64,000 nt of DNA, from assembly GCA_016806645.1 (NCBI GenBank), contig JACSYO010000527.1, forward strand, positions 1,047,001 to 1,111,000, in the 5' to 3' direction. Under the pieces are notes generated by a model, which saw only the letters and a list, made by a program, of their open reading frames with translations, was not told the origin of the DNA and did no database searches. Shown in pieces: positions 21,180-31,389 of this stretch; positions within the stretch are counted from its first letter, which is position 1, and every line of letters begins with the position of its first letter. Source of the DNA: Ophiodon elongatus (taxonomy: Eukaryota; Chordata; Actinopteri; Perciformes; Hexagrammidae). Both the position numbers and the translations under genes were made by a program.

Positions 21180-22880
21180 TGGTTTTTGAATATTCAAAAC
21201 TTTGGTTTTATTTTCTTAGGAGCATGTGAATCCTAGAGGTGGACAGAACATGGACTTATCCAGAAGGTTGGACAAATAACTAAATATGAGCAATTATTGA
21301 ACACAATTATTCTGAACTTCACTTAATGAATTTGTCCCAGACCCACTTACTTTAAACGTAAAAGGTTTGGCGGACATCAAAACATAGACACCATCATGAG
21401 GGTCCAGAAACAAGAAAAATGCTACAGGTTCTACCAGTTTGTGAGCATAAAAGAATTCCTGAGTTCAGTGACGGCTTCTGGTTCTGGTTTGCCACCCATC
21501 CGGCCACCCGCATGACAAACGTCTTGGGGGGCGCCACTGTTTCAGGATTCATCTTTTGTGGTGGTTTTTCCAGGCACCTGTCCCTCCAGACTTTCACACT
21601 AGAGGCAGAATGTATGTGTGAATCTCTGGTGAAAAAAAACACCATTTGAAATGCAAAAAAAAGAAAAAATCCTGTATATTTCTATGGTTACTGGTGTCGA
21701 ATAAAGGGACGTCGGCGTGACAACATATTTCATGTCTGCAAAACTCATATAAAATATTTAATTGTACAAAGGAATACCAGCAGGATCACACTGACACAAG
21801 CTCACACAGGATGACTCCTGGTGTTTCTTCGGCATCATGACTCATCATATTTTCTGCACGACGTGGGTCATCGTTTCAGCTGCACTGGCGGTATGTTAGC
21901 ATGTTTGTGAAATAGTAGTAGTACAATGATATTTAATGTCCTGAAAAAACAATAATCCAGATAGAATATGAAGTGCCAAGACGCCCGCACAAATAATTCA
22001 TTATTAAATATTATTCAATGTATTTCTTTTTAAATGAATCAAGAAGAAGCTTCCCTTCAGCCATCAGGACACCATGACATCAGCTCAATGACATCATGTG
22101 TGCTGAAAAGCGGCGTGTTGCTAAAAGAAGGATAATGGTGTCTGAGATGTGACTTCACCAGCTGATTCATATATTTCTGAATAGTTTATGAAGAGCTGAG
22201 TGGAAAGAGTCAAACTGTCTGTCAGGTGTTTTTTTTCCAGCGGGCAGACATCTGGACAACAGAGTCATCACTGAACACAGAGTGAATGATGGAAACTCTT
22301 AATAAGAACTATCATCATCCCAGATTACATTTGATCAATCAGATTATAGTATACACATATCAAGGATAAGTGACTTTGAAATATAGGTTCATGCCGGTAT
22401 GTTTAGATTTGATCCGATCGACTCTAAATGCTGAACGTCTTCTTCTGGTTGTCAAAAGGAAGTTTCTCCTCTCAGGTTTCCAGTTTTGCTAAAGGTGACT
22501 TAACTGATGTGATTATTCATGGTGAGTGGAGATCTTGTGTTCTGAGAGCAAAGTCCTCCATGAGGGCTTTGATTAAAACACAGCAGCAGCAACGACGAAG
22601 TAAACAAAAGAACCAGCGTCTCGTATGTTGGAGAACAAACAGAGTCCACCTGCTGTTTCTGTGAGGGTCATTTGTTTTGACTAAATGTAAATTCTGAATA
22701 TGCAAAATGTATTTAATTTGCATTGAAAATGTTTTAAGGACAAAAAACTCAAATTATTGTGTGTCCATTATAATACTTTTTTAAGGTTCAATATTTTCAA
22801 TGTTTGACTTTGAAGTACTCACTAAGTACAAAAAAATTCTACGTCACTACGTATAGAGAAATCAGCATGAAATTTGCATT
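21180..22880. other. Unique DNA, nothing recognised
   Basis: Includes a non-coding patch with GCCACCCATCCGGCCACCCG near 21,490 and AT-rich DNA to 22,880. No paired splice sites, RNA genes or family repeats were found. Confidence 0.45.
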
Positions 22881-22889
22881 CAGTATACA

Positions 22890-23300
22890 AAGTAATCTGA
22901 CCATAAACTGTATAAAATATAGTCTCCATGACGACAGCCTAACTCTGAAAATGGGCAAACAGGTGGATCGCCGGTGGAGCCGAGGCGGCCGGGTGACGCA
23001 GCAGATCAGACAGCTAGCGACCTGAGACGACACCTACCTGTCACTCAAAGAGGCCACGCCCTCAATTAAGCCTTAATATAATTAAAACGGGTGAGTTTTA
23101 TATAAATTCACTCCCTGTACCGTTGTCAAGAATGGAGAGACCAAAAGCATTTTTTGTACCAGGCTGTAAACATGTTTATTTCTCCTGTAAAGTTGATCAT
23201 TATAACATAGATGTCTATGGGGATTGACTCGCTTTTTGGAGCCTCAAGTGGCCATTCGAGGAACTACAGTGTTTGGCACTTCCTTTTTCAGCAGCGGAGG
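22890..23300. repeat. Dispersed repeat related to family B ends
   Basis: CTGTCACTCAAAGAGGCCAC, TTGTACCAGGCTGTAAACAT, GTTTATTTCTCCTGTAAAG, TCTATGGGGATTGACTCGC and GGCCATTCGAGGAACTACAG in this order are a fish dispersed repeat I recognise by wording. A 5' piece is replaced by unrelated sequence around 22,945-23,030. Confidence 0.75.
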
Positions 23301-23644
23301 TCGAAGCTGGAATCTGATCCGACTCCGACGGGTCCATTGTGAATTAATTTGACCAAACAAAGCTGAACAGAGACAATTTTATTGAGATGTTTCAATATAA
23401 TGTTCAGTGCAAAACACAAAAAGTGGGGACAGACCGGCAGACTTTGAGTCGTGAAGGGCAGCGTGTCCTTCAGGTGTCATTAGAATATTCAGAAAATTTA
23501 AATACATATTTGAATTTCGACAAGGCTGGTGGGAGCGTCTCACATCGAGACGAGGTCAGTGACACAACACAAACCCGAGTGGAAAAACATTTCAATTTCA
23601 CACTTCATCTGTCGTAAAATATCTGCCCCTATCCCCAAGACACA

Positions 23645-23645
<1 letters not shown>

Positions 23646-23682
<37 letters not shown>
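23646..23682. repeat. (CA)n microsatellite
   Basis: Uninterrupted CA tract of about 18 units. Confidence 0.97.
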
Positions 23683-23684
<2 letters not shown>

Positions 23685-23759
23685 AAGGGGATGTCAGTCA
23701 CTCACCATTGCACTGCTTTCCAGATTATTGGAGGCGCCGTGGAATGGGATGGAGCGACG

Positions 23760-24560
23760 TGACACCTGAGCCAAAACCCGTGCTCTCAAATACCCTTTGG
23801 AGGGGAATGCCACTTGTTGAAGGAGTCCCTTGTTTCCCAAAACATGATGTACATTATTGAGATTATTTTTACTGTCATTTTTATCCACGCTCGAGGATTG
23901 CATCAGAAAACTCCAGACGGGAGGTCAAAGGTCAGAGATCACTTATAAAGAGCCGAAGAAGTGGATTTAATAAAAGATGTTGATGTCTGTGTCATAGATT
24001 TTGTTTGAAAATCTTTTGAATGAAAGATTACGAAACTGAACAAATAGTTAGACGTGTATTAATAGATCGTTTTTATTGATGTATATTTAAATATGTGGGT
24101 TTCTCAAATGCATGCAATCCCTTTAACATTACATACACCCTTTTTTCAATTGTTATTATTAGAATATTTATTAGTGCAGCTTAAAAGTGAAAAAAGCTTT
24201 TATAATAAAATGAATTCAAACAATGACGACAATACACATATAATCCAAACTGCAAATATAGAAAAAAAAATTACACAGAGTTTCAGATTTTGCACAAAAA
24301 TCACTTAATTTTCAAGAAACTAAAGACAACAATAACTTATTATTCTGCAGTGGAAGATGGCGACTGACTGATGAATCCAATCTGTTAATAACAGAACAAT
24401 AACACGAGCAATTATTTATATTCTATATAGCAGATATTATGAGAGGAGCCTTTAATCCAGCTTGTTTGCTCTATGAGAGATCGCGTTGCTGATTTTAATT
24501 CATCTGATCTTTTGATCCTGGATGAGTTTAAACGGAGACCAGACAGATAGCAGAAGGGGG
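23760..24560. other. AT-rich unique DNA, nothing recognised
   Basis: No open frame above about 70 codons with any motif. A G10 run lies at 24,557. Confidence 0.45.
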
Positions 24561-24961
24561 GGGGGGTCCTCAGGTTGTGTTCCTAACATCCAATGAGCTG
24601 CATCACAGACTTCACTTCCTCTTGTCAGCTCGCCTTTAAAGGACAGAGCTTCAGTATATTTACATGTGAGAGGTATTGTTGCTGTAAGTGAAGGCTGTAA
24701 AGCTTTTGTTGTTTTTCTTTTGTTTCAGAACAAATATTAAAGTCACTTTTACCTGGTTGTGAATCAGTCTCAGTTTAGTCCTGGTCCTCTATAGACCTCC
24801 ATCAGTAAACAAGACCACCAGAGAGAAGATGGTCTGGTTCTAGAGAGTTCTTCTTAAAGCTCCTCATCGGTGCAACACCGGGTCGGATTCTGGTGAAACC
24901 AGATGACATCATGCAGGTTCACCAGAACCAGCAGAGACCAGTCCACTGTGGACAGACCTAG

Positions 24962-25318
24962 ATCTGGCTTCATCTGCAGGCTTGGACCTGCAGTCTGGAG
25001 CTCCAGAGGGAGGAGGAGAGCTCCCAGCAGCAGCGTCTCCTCCTCCTCCTCCTCCTCCTCCTCCTCCTCCTCCTGGAGCAGAGCTTCTCCTCTCTGGGAG
25101 CCGACACCGACACCACGCTGCTGGAGACCCAGGACGTGTTGCTGGACCTGCTTGAGGGAAGGGGGACTCTGGTGTTTGGAAACACTACCACTTTGATCCA
25201 CATGGACCCCCAGAATCCACACCACATAACTTTAAATATGAGGATTTTTTTTATCCCCTTTGAGATTATGGGGTTCATTATGAAAACTATAGTTCTTGTC
25301 ACACTGAGGAGGCTGTAA
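24962..25318 (+). CDS. Unrecognised coding-like remnant (ambiguous strand)
   Basis: On the plus strand one frame runs from after a TAG at 24,959 to TAA at 25,316-25,318. It contains a leucine run encoded by the (CTC)n tract, then EQSFSSLGADTDTTLL, ETQDVLLDLLEGRGTLV and MDPQNPHHI, with GC-ending codons typical of vertebrate exons up to about 25,220. A TCATCTGCAG acceptor-like site lies at 24,979. The minus strand is also open over 24,854-25,225, ending DVIWFHQNPTRCCTDEEL, and looks equally coding. Upstream are CCAAT (24,591) and an AT-rich TATATTTA (24,655). No family is recognised. It may be a real small exon, a decayed gene, or chance openness caused by the trinucleotide repeat. Confidence 0.2.
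   Translation: MWLHLQAWTCSLELQREEESSQQQRLLLLLLLLLLLLLEQSFSSLGADTDTTLLETQDVLLDLLEGRGTLVFGNTTTLIHMDPQNPHHITLNMRIFFIPFEIMGFIMKTIVLVTLRRL
25036..25074. repeat. (TCC)n trinucleotide repeat
   Basis: About 13 uninterrupted units inside the coding-like stretch. It would encode poly-Leu, poly-Ser or poly-Pro on this strand and poly-Glu on the other. Confidence 0.98.
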
Positions 25319-25683
25319 AAACCCTGAAATTAAAGCTTTAACTTTATAGTAATTCCTTCATTTTAAATGTGGAGAGCCATAATGTGGGAGAGTCCTACTA
25401 CTTTTGAACTGTAAAAGTCAACATCACACGCATCATAACCCCCAACACGTACAGTCTTTAAATACACAAACCACTCTAACACACTTACTGTGTTCGATGC
25501 CCCCCAGACTGTGTGTCCTGCTGCTGGTTGGACCTCCAGGCCTCATCAATATTGTAAACTGGTACTTAGCGGACAAAAGACAGCAAAGACCAGAGCAGAG
25601 GACACCTGGGGCAGAGAGAGCAGCGCGGAGGCCAGACGTGTCCAAAGTGAGTGTGGGTCTGTTCATCCGTCTATCAGGCTATG

Positions 25684-25684
<1 letters not shown>

Positions 25685-25739
<55 letters not shown>
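25685..25739. repeat. (TG)n microsatellite
   Basis: Uninterrupted TG tract of about 27 units. Confidence 0.98.
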
Positions 25740-25740
<1 letters not shown>

Positions 25741-26429
25741 ACAGAACGTTTCGTGTTGCTTCTTCTGGTATTTTACACACAGAATAAACGGCTACCGTCT
25801 GAGGATGAAGTGACATCAGAGACTACACGGTTTCTTCTTCTGGCTCCGTTCACTCTCCCTGATGAAGGTAACCTCCCATCGAGGTTTCCCTCAGACAGTC
25901 TGAGGTTTTCCATCTTGTTTTCTCTCACGATTCTGTAAACGGGGATCGGCTTCTTGGTCAAATATGGTTTGGTTTGTTTTGGGGTTTTCAGTCGGTCACA
26001 TGAATGCACACTCAGACAGTCTGTTGGAGCAAAAACACTTGGTTTTCACTAATAAAGTACAGAAAAATGTTTACTAATGTTCCATCTGCAAGCCACTTAT
26101 CGATTAGAAACTCACATAGACCTTTTTTTTGTCTATTTTTTTAATGCAAATTCTGAAATTTAAGAGTGTACAAGGACGAAGGACATGATGATGGACTTAT
26201 ATGATGGCCATTCCCATGCTCATTTATGTCTCATAAGTTGTTGCAGCATTTTGATGATGAACACTGAGGGGTATCTGATGTCAATATTGTTAAACAAGTT
26301 GTTGAACCCTGAGCTGCTGCAGTGGAGCTTCTCGGTGTCCACCAGTGTGGTTGTGGTGAGAATATGTTGGTGAACACGAAGCAGGCAGAAGCAAAAAAAA
26401 AAAAAGAGCATGCATGCTCGGCCGACCGG

Positions 26430-26815
26430 CCCTGAAAGAGAAAATAAAGGGGAATAAGTAGGTATAAGGAGAAAGAGGAGTAAAGAAGAATAAAAAGGGG
26501 TTAAGAGGAATACAGAGTAATAAAGAGGAGTTAAGAGGAATACGGAGAAATATAAAGGAGTTAAGAGGAGCAAAAAGTAAAGGTGGAGTAAAAAGGAGTA
26601 AAGAGAAATAGAGCAGAGTAAAGAGGAATAGAGAGCATTAAAGAGGAATAAAGAAAGTATATGAATAAGGAGGAATAAATAGGAGTAAAAATGGAACAAG
26701 AGGAACCAGGGGGAATAAAGAGGGATGAAGTGAAATATAGAGGAATAAGGAGGAATTAAGAGTAGTAAAAAGAAATAAAGTGAAATACAGTATTAAAAAG
26801 AGGAATAAAGGTACG
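26430..26815. repeat. Polypurine minisatellite (AAAGAGGAATA units)
   Basis: Almost pure A/G/T-poor sequence built from drifting units such as GAGTTAAGAGGAATA, GAGTAAAGAGGAATA and GGAATAAAG. Unit length varies around 14-16 bp. The opposite strand gives a leucine/serine/tyrosine-rich frame of 159 codons that is an artefact of the repeat. Confidence 0.85.
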
Positions 26816-27153
26816 GGGCCTCGCCGAGTGACTGACACGATGTGTTTACTTCTTCCCCTCCTAAACCCTGCCACTCAGTCTGTGTGTCCACAGCATCGGC
26901 TCGGTTAACAAAATCAATAAGCCTGCTTGTGTGTGAACGTGTCGTGAGGAGCGTATGGGTGTGAGAGAGGGGGAGGACGGGGGAGGACGGGGGAGGTGAG
27001 TGTCTCTGTGTGTATGCAGGTGAGAGAGGAGGCTCCCAAGGCGGGACGTCCCTTTTCCCTCACATCAATTATTGAGGCGTCAGGACACACTGAGAGCTCC
27101 GAGGGGGGGCGGGGGTCACAGGTCAGGAGACCACGACTCAGGGTCCTCAGTGT

Positions 27154-27155
<2 letters not shown>

Positions 27156-27211
<56 letters not shown>
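27156..27211. repeat. (CA)n microsatellite
   Basis: Uninterrupted CA tract of about 28 units, followed by AAACAAACG. Confidence 0.98.
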
Positions 27212-27215
<4 letters not shown>

Positions 27216-27320
27216 AACGTATACTGTGCATTAACTCACGCAAGGCGTATCTCACTTTTATGACAAAATAAAACTCTGCAATCCAAACCTTCTTCAAAAT
27301 GGCATTTCTGCAACAAAGCG

Positions 27321-27355
27321 GTACACACGTGTGTACAAAGTACACACGTGTGTAC
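27321..27355. repeat. Tandem pair of perfect 16-bp palindromes with E-box cores
   Basis: GTACACACGTGTGTAC occurs at 27,321-27,336 and again at 27,340-27,355, separated by AAA. Each is its own reverse complement and is centred on CACGTG, a canonical bHLH/USF/MYC-type E-box. A third related GTACTTTGTAC lies just downstream near 27,383. Confidence 0.9.
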
Positions 27356-27488
27356 TCTTTCAAAGCAGAAAACACACACCCATGTACTTTGTACCCAACA
27401 CTGCAGTCGTTTTTTGCCTTTTTAAGTTTCCCTGAAAGATTGTTCAGTATTTTTATTCTTCAATTCAATGAAGGTAAAAACAGAAAGA

Positions 27489-27489
<1 letters not shown>

Positions 27490-27525
<36 letters not shown>
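27490..27525. repeat. (AT)n microsatellite
   Basis: Uninterrupted AT tract of about 18 units. Confidence 0.97.
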
Positions 27526-27529
<4 letters not shown>

Positions 27530-27954
27530 TGTAGCATAAACACAGAGAGAAAGTAGAATTACAGTACAGTAATTAATACAGTATGTTACTGTAAACACAG
27601 ACACAGTATTGTCTCTCGTCCTCTCGACCACAGAAGCGGTGCTCTAACCTCAGCTCTGTCCGTGGTGCTGATGCTCGGACTGATTGGTGTTCAGTTAGCG
27701 AGGAAGTGTTTTCCACGTGTGAGTGTTTGTGTTGCCAATTTCAGCTTTGAATTAAAAGAGTTTTCCCAAAGATTGCAAGAGATTTCACTCTTAAACGTAT
27801 GTGTCTGCTGTAAGAAACGCTGTTTTGCACGACGTGTTTTTTTTTTGTTGCAGAATTGCAAACAGTGCAAAGCAGAAGAATGTTAAGATTCTGATGCTTT
27901 TGTCTGAACAGTCCCTTTCAGGGAAAATTGTAAAACTATGTCCGTTGCTCAGAG

Positions 27955-28230
27955 CGTTTATTTGGGAGTGAGATATTCACAGATATCCCACGAAAGCCAA
28001 TCATATGTAATCGAGGTAATCATTAACCAGGAAGTGTAAAGACAGCCACAAACCTCACAGGGCATGTGGGAGGAGGTTTGATGGGTCAAACAAACAGTAA
28101 AGCAACCAAAGTTATTTCAACCCGAAAAACAAGGTTTTGTTGCCTAAACTTAACTGAGTTGTTTTGTTATGAAGACGGAAGTTTATTTTGAAGAGACCGT
28201 GTTCACTTAACGAGTAACTTTTAGTAAGAT
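27955..28230. repeat. Family A dispersed repeat copy
   Basis: AACCAGGAAGTGTAAAGAC, GATGGGTCAAACAAACAG, GGTTTTGTTGCCTAAACTTA, GACGGAAGTTTATTTTG and ACTTAACGAGTAAC follow the order of the 50.5-kb copy with an internal gap. Confidence 0.7.
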
Positions 28231-28289
28231 ATCATAAGAACCGTTGTTTGAGGGTGAGTTGATGACTGAAGGGTTTTGTCCAGATTATG

Positions 28290-28340
28290 AAGACTCCCTC
28301 TCTTACTCTCTCCCTCTCTCCTTCTCTCGCCCTCTCTGAC

Positions 28341-28394
<54 letters not shown>

Positions 28395-28440
28395 TCTCCC
28401 CCTCTCGCCCCATCCCCGTCCATCTCCTCACCCCTCGTGA
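28290..28440. repeat. (TC)n-rich tract
   Basis: Pure TC from about 28,345 to 28,391, flanked by imperfect TCTCCC units. Pyrimidine-rich DNA continues to 28,500. Confidence 0.95.
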
Positions 28441-28544
28441 GGTTCGGACACGCTTTGAGGGAGTACTTCTCCTCTCCTTCATCATCATCTCTCTCCCTCT
28501 TCCTCCTCTTCATTTTGAGGGAGGCTATTCTGGCCTGAGACCAC

Positions 28545-28880
28545 CGAGATGCACCCCCTCACCCCCTCACCTCTCTCACCCACACTTTACCGCCTCCCCA
28601 CCACCGCTGGCTACATTAAAGGAAGGGATGGCTGATGCGTGTAGCGTTAAAGGGGCGGGCGGCCCCAGCAGCGCCTGCCCGTGTCTGGGCCGGGGCCCGG
28701 CTCATGAAATATTGACGGGCGAGTGTCCCTTCCAGGAGCTGGCTCGCTCGGTCTTGGGAGGAGGAGGGAGGGAGGAGGAGGGAGGGGGGAGGAGGAGCAG
28801 GAGGGCCGCATTAATATTTCAGACTGCAATCTCCTGCTTGACAAACTCTCCCACGTGATTGGGTAAAAAGCTGCTTGCAT
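28545..28880. promoter_or_regulatory. Candidate conserved non-coding element
   Basis: A GC-rich block with embedded AT cores: GGCTACATTAAAGG, GCTCATGAAATATTGACG, GCCGCATTAATATTTCAGAC and CCCACGTGATTGGG (E-box joined to an inverted CCAAT). Interrupted only by a GGA-rich piece at 28,755-28,800. The contrast with neighbouring TC and CA DNA suggests functional constraint, but this is inference. Confidence 0.38.
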
Positions 28881-29129
28881 TGCCTCGCGAGCACCAGCCC
28901 CCCCTCCCACCCCCTACCCCCCTCTCTCTCTCTCTCTCTCTCTTAACACTTCTTTCTTTCCTCTAGCCTCGCTCGTCCTTTTCTGTTTTCTGTCTCTCCC
29001 ATCTTCCTCTCACCTTTACTCCTCTTTGCTTTTTTAACCAGATTTGATTTCTGGCTGATATCGGTGTGGCGTGGTGGCGTGTGACTGCCGAGGAATGAGT
29101 GGGTGGGGGGAGGAGGGGGGGTGGGGGGG

Positions 29130-29330
29130 GTGGCAGCGGTTAAGGGGGTCGGCGGTAATTAATTACGGCCAGTGATTTTGGCCAGCCCCGGTAGTTGTGG
29201 GCCCCCCGCGCTCGGCTGGCCGAGGCCTCCAGGGGCCCTGCCCACGGGTCCCGCCGAATGAAGTGGCATCCATTTTTTATGAAGAGCAGGTTATCCTATT
29301 TAGTCAGATTAAAACAGGCGAGGAAGAGGA
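29130..29330. promoter_or_regulatory. Candidate conserved element with palindromic homeodomain site
   Basis: Contains GTAATTAATTAC (29,155-29,166), a perfect 12-bp palindrome of two TAATTA homeodomain cores. Also present are GGCCAGTGATTTTGGCCAG (inverted GGCCA/TGGCC arms) and ATCCTATTTAGTCAGATTA. The GC-rich, CpG-bearing background is repeat-free. Confidence 0.38.
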
Positions 29331-29530
29331 GGAGGAGGAGGAGGAGGAGGAGGAAGAAAGGGGACACATCTAGAGAGAAGGCAGAAAATAATAATACCTT
29401 CCTCCCATTTTCCGCTCTATTCCTCCTCCTCCCCCCTCCTCCCTTTACCATCTACTTTACTTTACTCTCTTTACTCCAAAACAACCTTCCCCTCTCTCCC
29501 TCCCTCCCTCCCTCCCTCCCCCCCTCTGTT
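29320..29530. repeat. (GGA)n and (CTCC)n tracts
   Basis: GGAGGAGGA at 29,325-29,352 and CCTCCCTCCCTCCC at 29,494-29,522. Confidence 0.93.
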
Positions 29531-29796
29531 CCACTCCCATCACTCCCCCCTCACCCACCCATTAACCTGGTTATGGGTGCAGAGTGCTTTGCTGACCCTT
29601 CCGCCAGGTGTGGCACAACCCTCCGCCTCTTTAGTTTGATCTCTTCTGTGTGTTGCTGTGACTCATACTTCTGTTTCTTTTTCTGTCTCTCTCTCCCTCT
29701 TAGTTTGTCTCCTCTGTGTTATTTCGGTTTCTGCTCTCTTCTCCTGCCATTTTGAGGTTAATTCAATCTTTTCCTCCTCAGCTACTCGGCACGCCG

Positions 29797-29857
29797 AGGA
29801 AGTGAGGGATGAAGTGAGGGATGAAGTGAGGGATGAAGTGAGGGATGAAGTGAGGGC
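29797..29857. repeat. 12-bp tandem repeat
   Basis: GAAGTGAGGGAT repeated about five times. As the unit is a multiple of three, one frame reads repeating EVRD, without supporting gene context. Confidence 0.93.
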
Positions 29858-29999
29858 TTCTGGTTGGTTTTGAGGGCAGGAGACTGTTCACAGCTGGTCA
29901 TTTGTCGGACAGAGAAAAAAAAAAAACGAAACAAAAACACATCCCTGCGTCAAATTATTTTAATATCACATATTTACAAATATCTCCACAAGGGGAAAC

Positions 30000-30640
30000 A
30001 TTAATGTGACTGAAATTTGCAGCTGAGAAAATTTAATTCTGCTGTAAATAATTTAGTGACAGCAACCATCTCTGCCACCGCTTCCACATCGGATGGCTCT
30101 TTGGTTTTTATGCAAGATTATTTTTGCTCTGTGCTGCTCTGAGTAATGCTTGTGTTAGTAAAAATGTTCTGTCTACCCCAACTCCCAACTCCAGGCACGG
30201 CATTACACGTCTTTAAACGACAGTTATAGGAAGAGAGTGGGGGGGGCATGGGATGAATCCACATATTTAACATTCATAAGATGTATATGTACATGTATAT
30301 GCTCATGCACATTTCACAGTCATGCACCTCCAGCCTCGCTTCCCCTCTGCCTGACCTCGTCCGTCCTGTAATCTTCATGAGAAGATGTTCATGCTGCAGA
30401 CTGAGGGAGGCTGGGTAAATGCTTAAAAGACCGGCTGCCAGGATAACTTACCCTCCTCTGGGCTGTGGAGGTGTGAGGGATGTATAAAAAGATCCACTCC
30501 GTCTGGACTTCATTGCAAGCAGCAGAAAACACCCACACCGAGCCCCCCCGGTGGGCAGCGAGGAGGAAGAAACCGCCCCAAAAAAGCCTGAGAGCTGGAT
30601 GAATTAATAACACTTGCACGTCTGTCATTTCCTAAAACAT
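30000..30640. other. Unique DNA with a TATA-like motif
   Basis: Repeat-free except short AT steps. TGTATAAAAAG at 30,481 resembles a core TATA box but no downstream ORF or splice signals support a promoter. The 30,040-30,130 patch (TTTTTATGCAAGATTATTTTTG) may be conserved DNA. Confidence 0.3.
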
Positions 30641-30852
30641 TTAGGTGATCAGCATCAAAGAGGATGAATCAGAGAGCAGCTGTTTGAGTGGAGGCAGGAA
30701 GACTCTGAAATGGGACTTCTCCAGCTAAAACAACACGATTTTTACAAACCTGGCTTCGTGATCTTGCAAATTGAGGACACCGTTTGTAACTGTTCATATT
30801 CCGATAATCGTAAAATGACCCCAAAGCCTCATCCTCATCACCTCATGCGTCA

Positions 30853-31275
30853 AAATGTGTTTTTCGGTGGAGGACTTGTTGGACCGTGTGAACTCCGACT
30901 CCGTCTTTCATTCCTTCAAACACCTTCTCTAAAAGTTATATATATACATATATATGTATGTGATCTGTTGATATCAAGTCCTTCATGATGTTTCAAAGTA
31001 GGAGTGTTCCTCCTTCTTCTCTTCTGGACATGCATCTCTACTCCAGCTTCACTAACTGTTGGCTAGTTGCTTTGTGTTCAGCGCACAGAGCTGCTGGTAA
31101 ACAGGAAAGAGACTCCTGTAGTGAACGAGCTGTAAACATGTCCAGAGAATGATGCACATATCACACATGTGAGCATCTGAAGATGCTCCATTCGGAATGA
31201 GGTCTAATTCAGAATATGCAAAAGGAAATTATGCTCAATTGAATATTGTGGAATATGAGCATGTAAACGTTTGTC
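30853..31275 (+). repeat. Family D copy (5'-truncated)
   Basis: From TTTTTCGGTGGAGGACTTGT onward the sequence is almost identical for about 300 bp to 57,533-57,860, including ACATATATATGTATGTG and GCGCACAGAGCTGCTGG. It lacks the GCTGGAAGCTGAAGGATAGC insertion seen there. It ends GAGCATGTAAACGTTTGTC, a degenerate form of the terminal repeat of the 57-kb copy. The 5' half is unrelated, so the copy is truncated or chimeric. Confidence 0.85.
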
Positions 31276-31389
31276 AGCGTCTTTCCAAATGTGGTCTTGT
31301 GGTCAACTTGGTTGTGTTGAGGATCAGCGTGTTTCACTTCTGCTGCTCTAGATGAAAAACAATCATGCCGCCCGTGAGTTTCCAAAGTA

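Noticed and set aside
24684..24728. 45-bp intron GTAAGT...TTTCAG
   Set aside because: Both sites match consensus but the intron would be shorter than fish introns normally allow, and no frame depends on it.
30481..30491. TATAAAAA core promoter
   Set aside because: No initiator, downstream ORF or splice signal supports it; AT-rich octamers are expected by chance in 64 kb.
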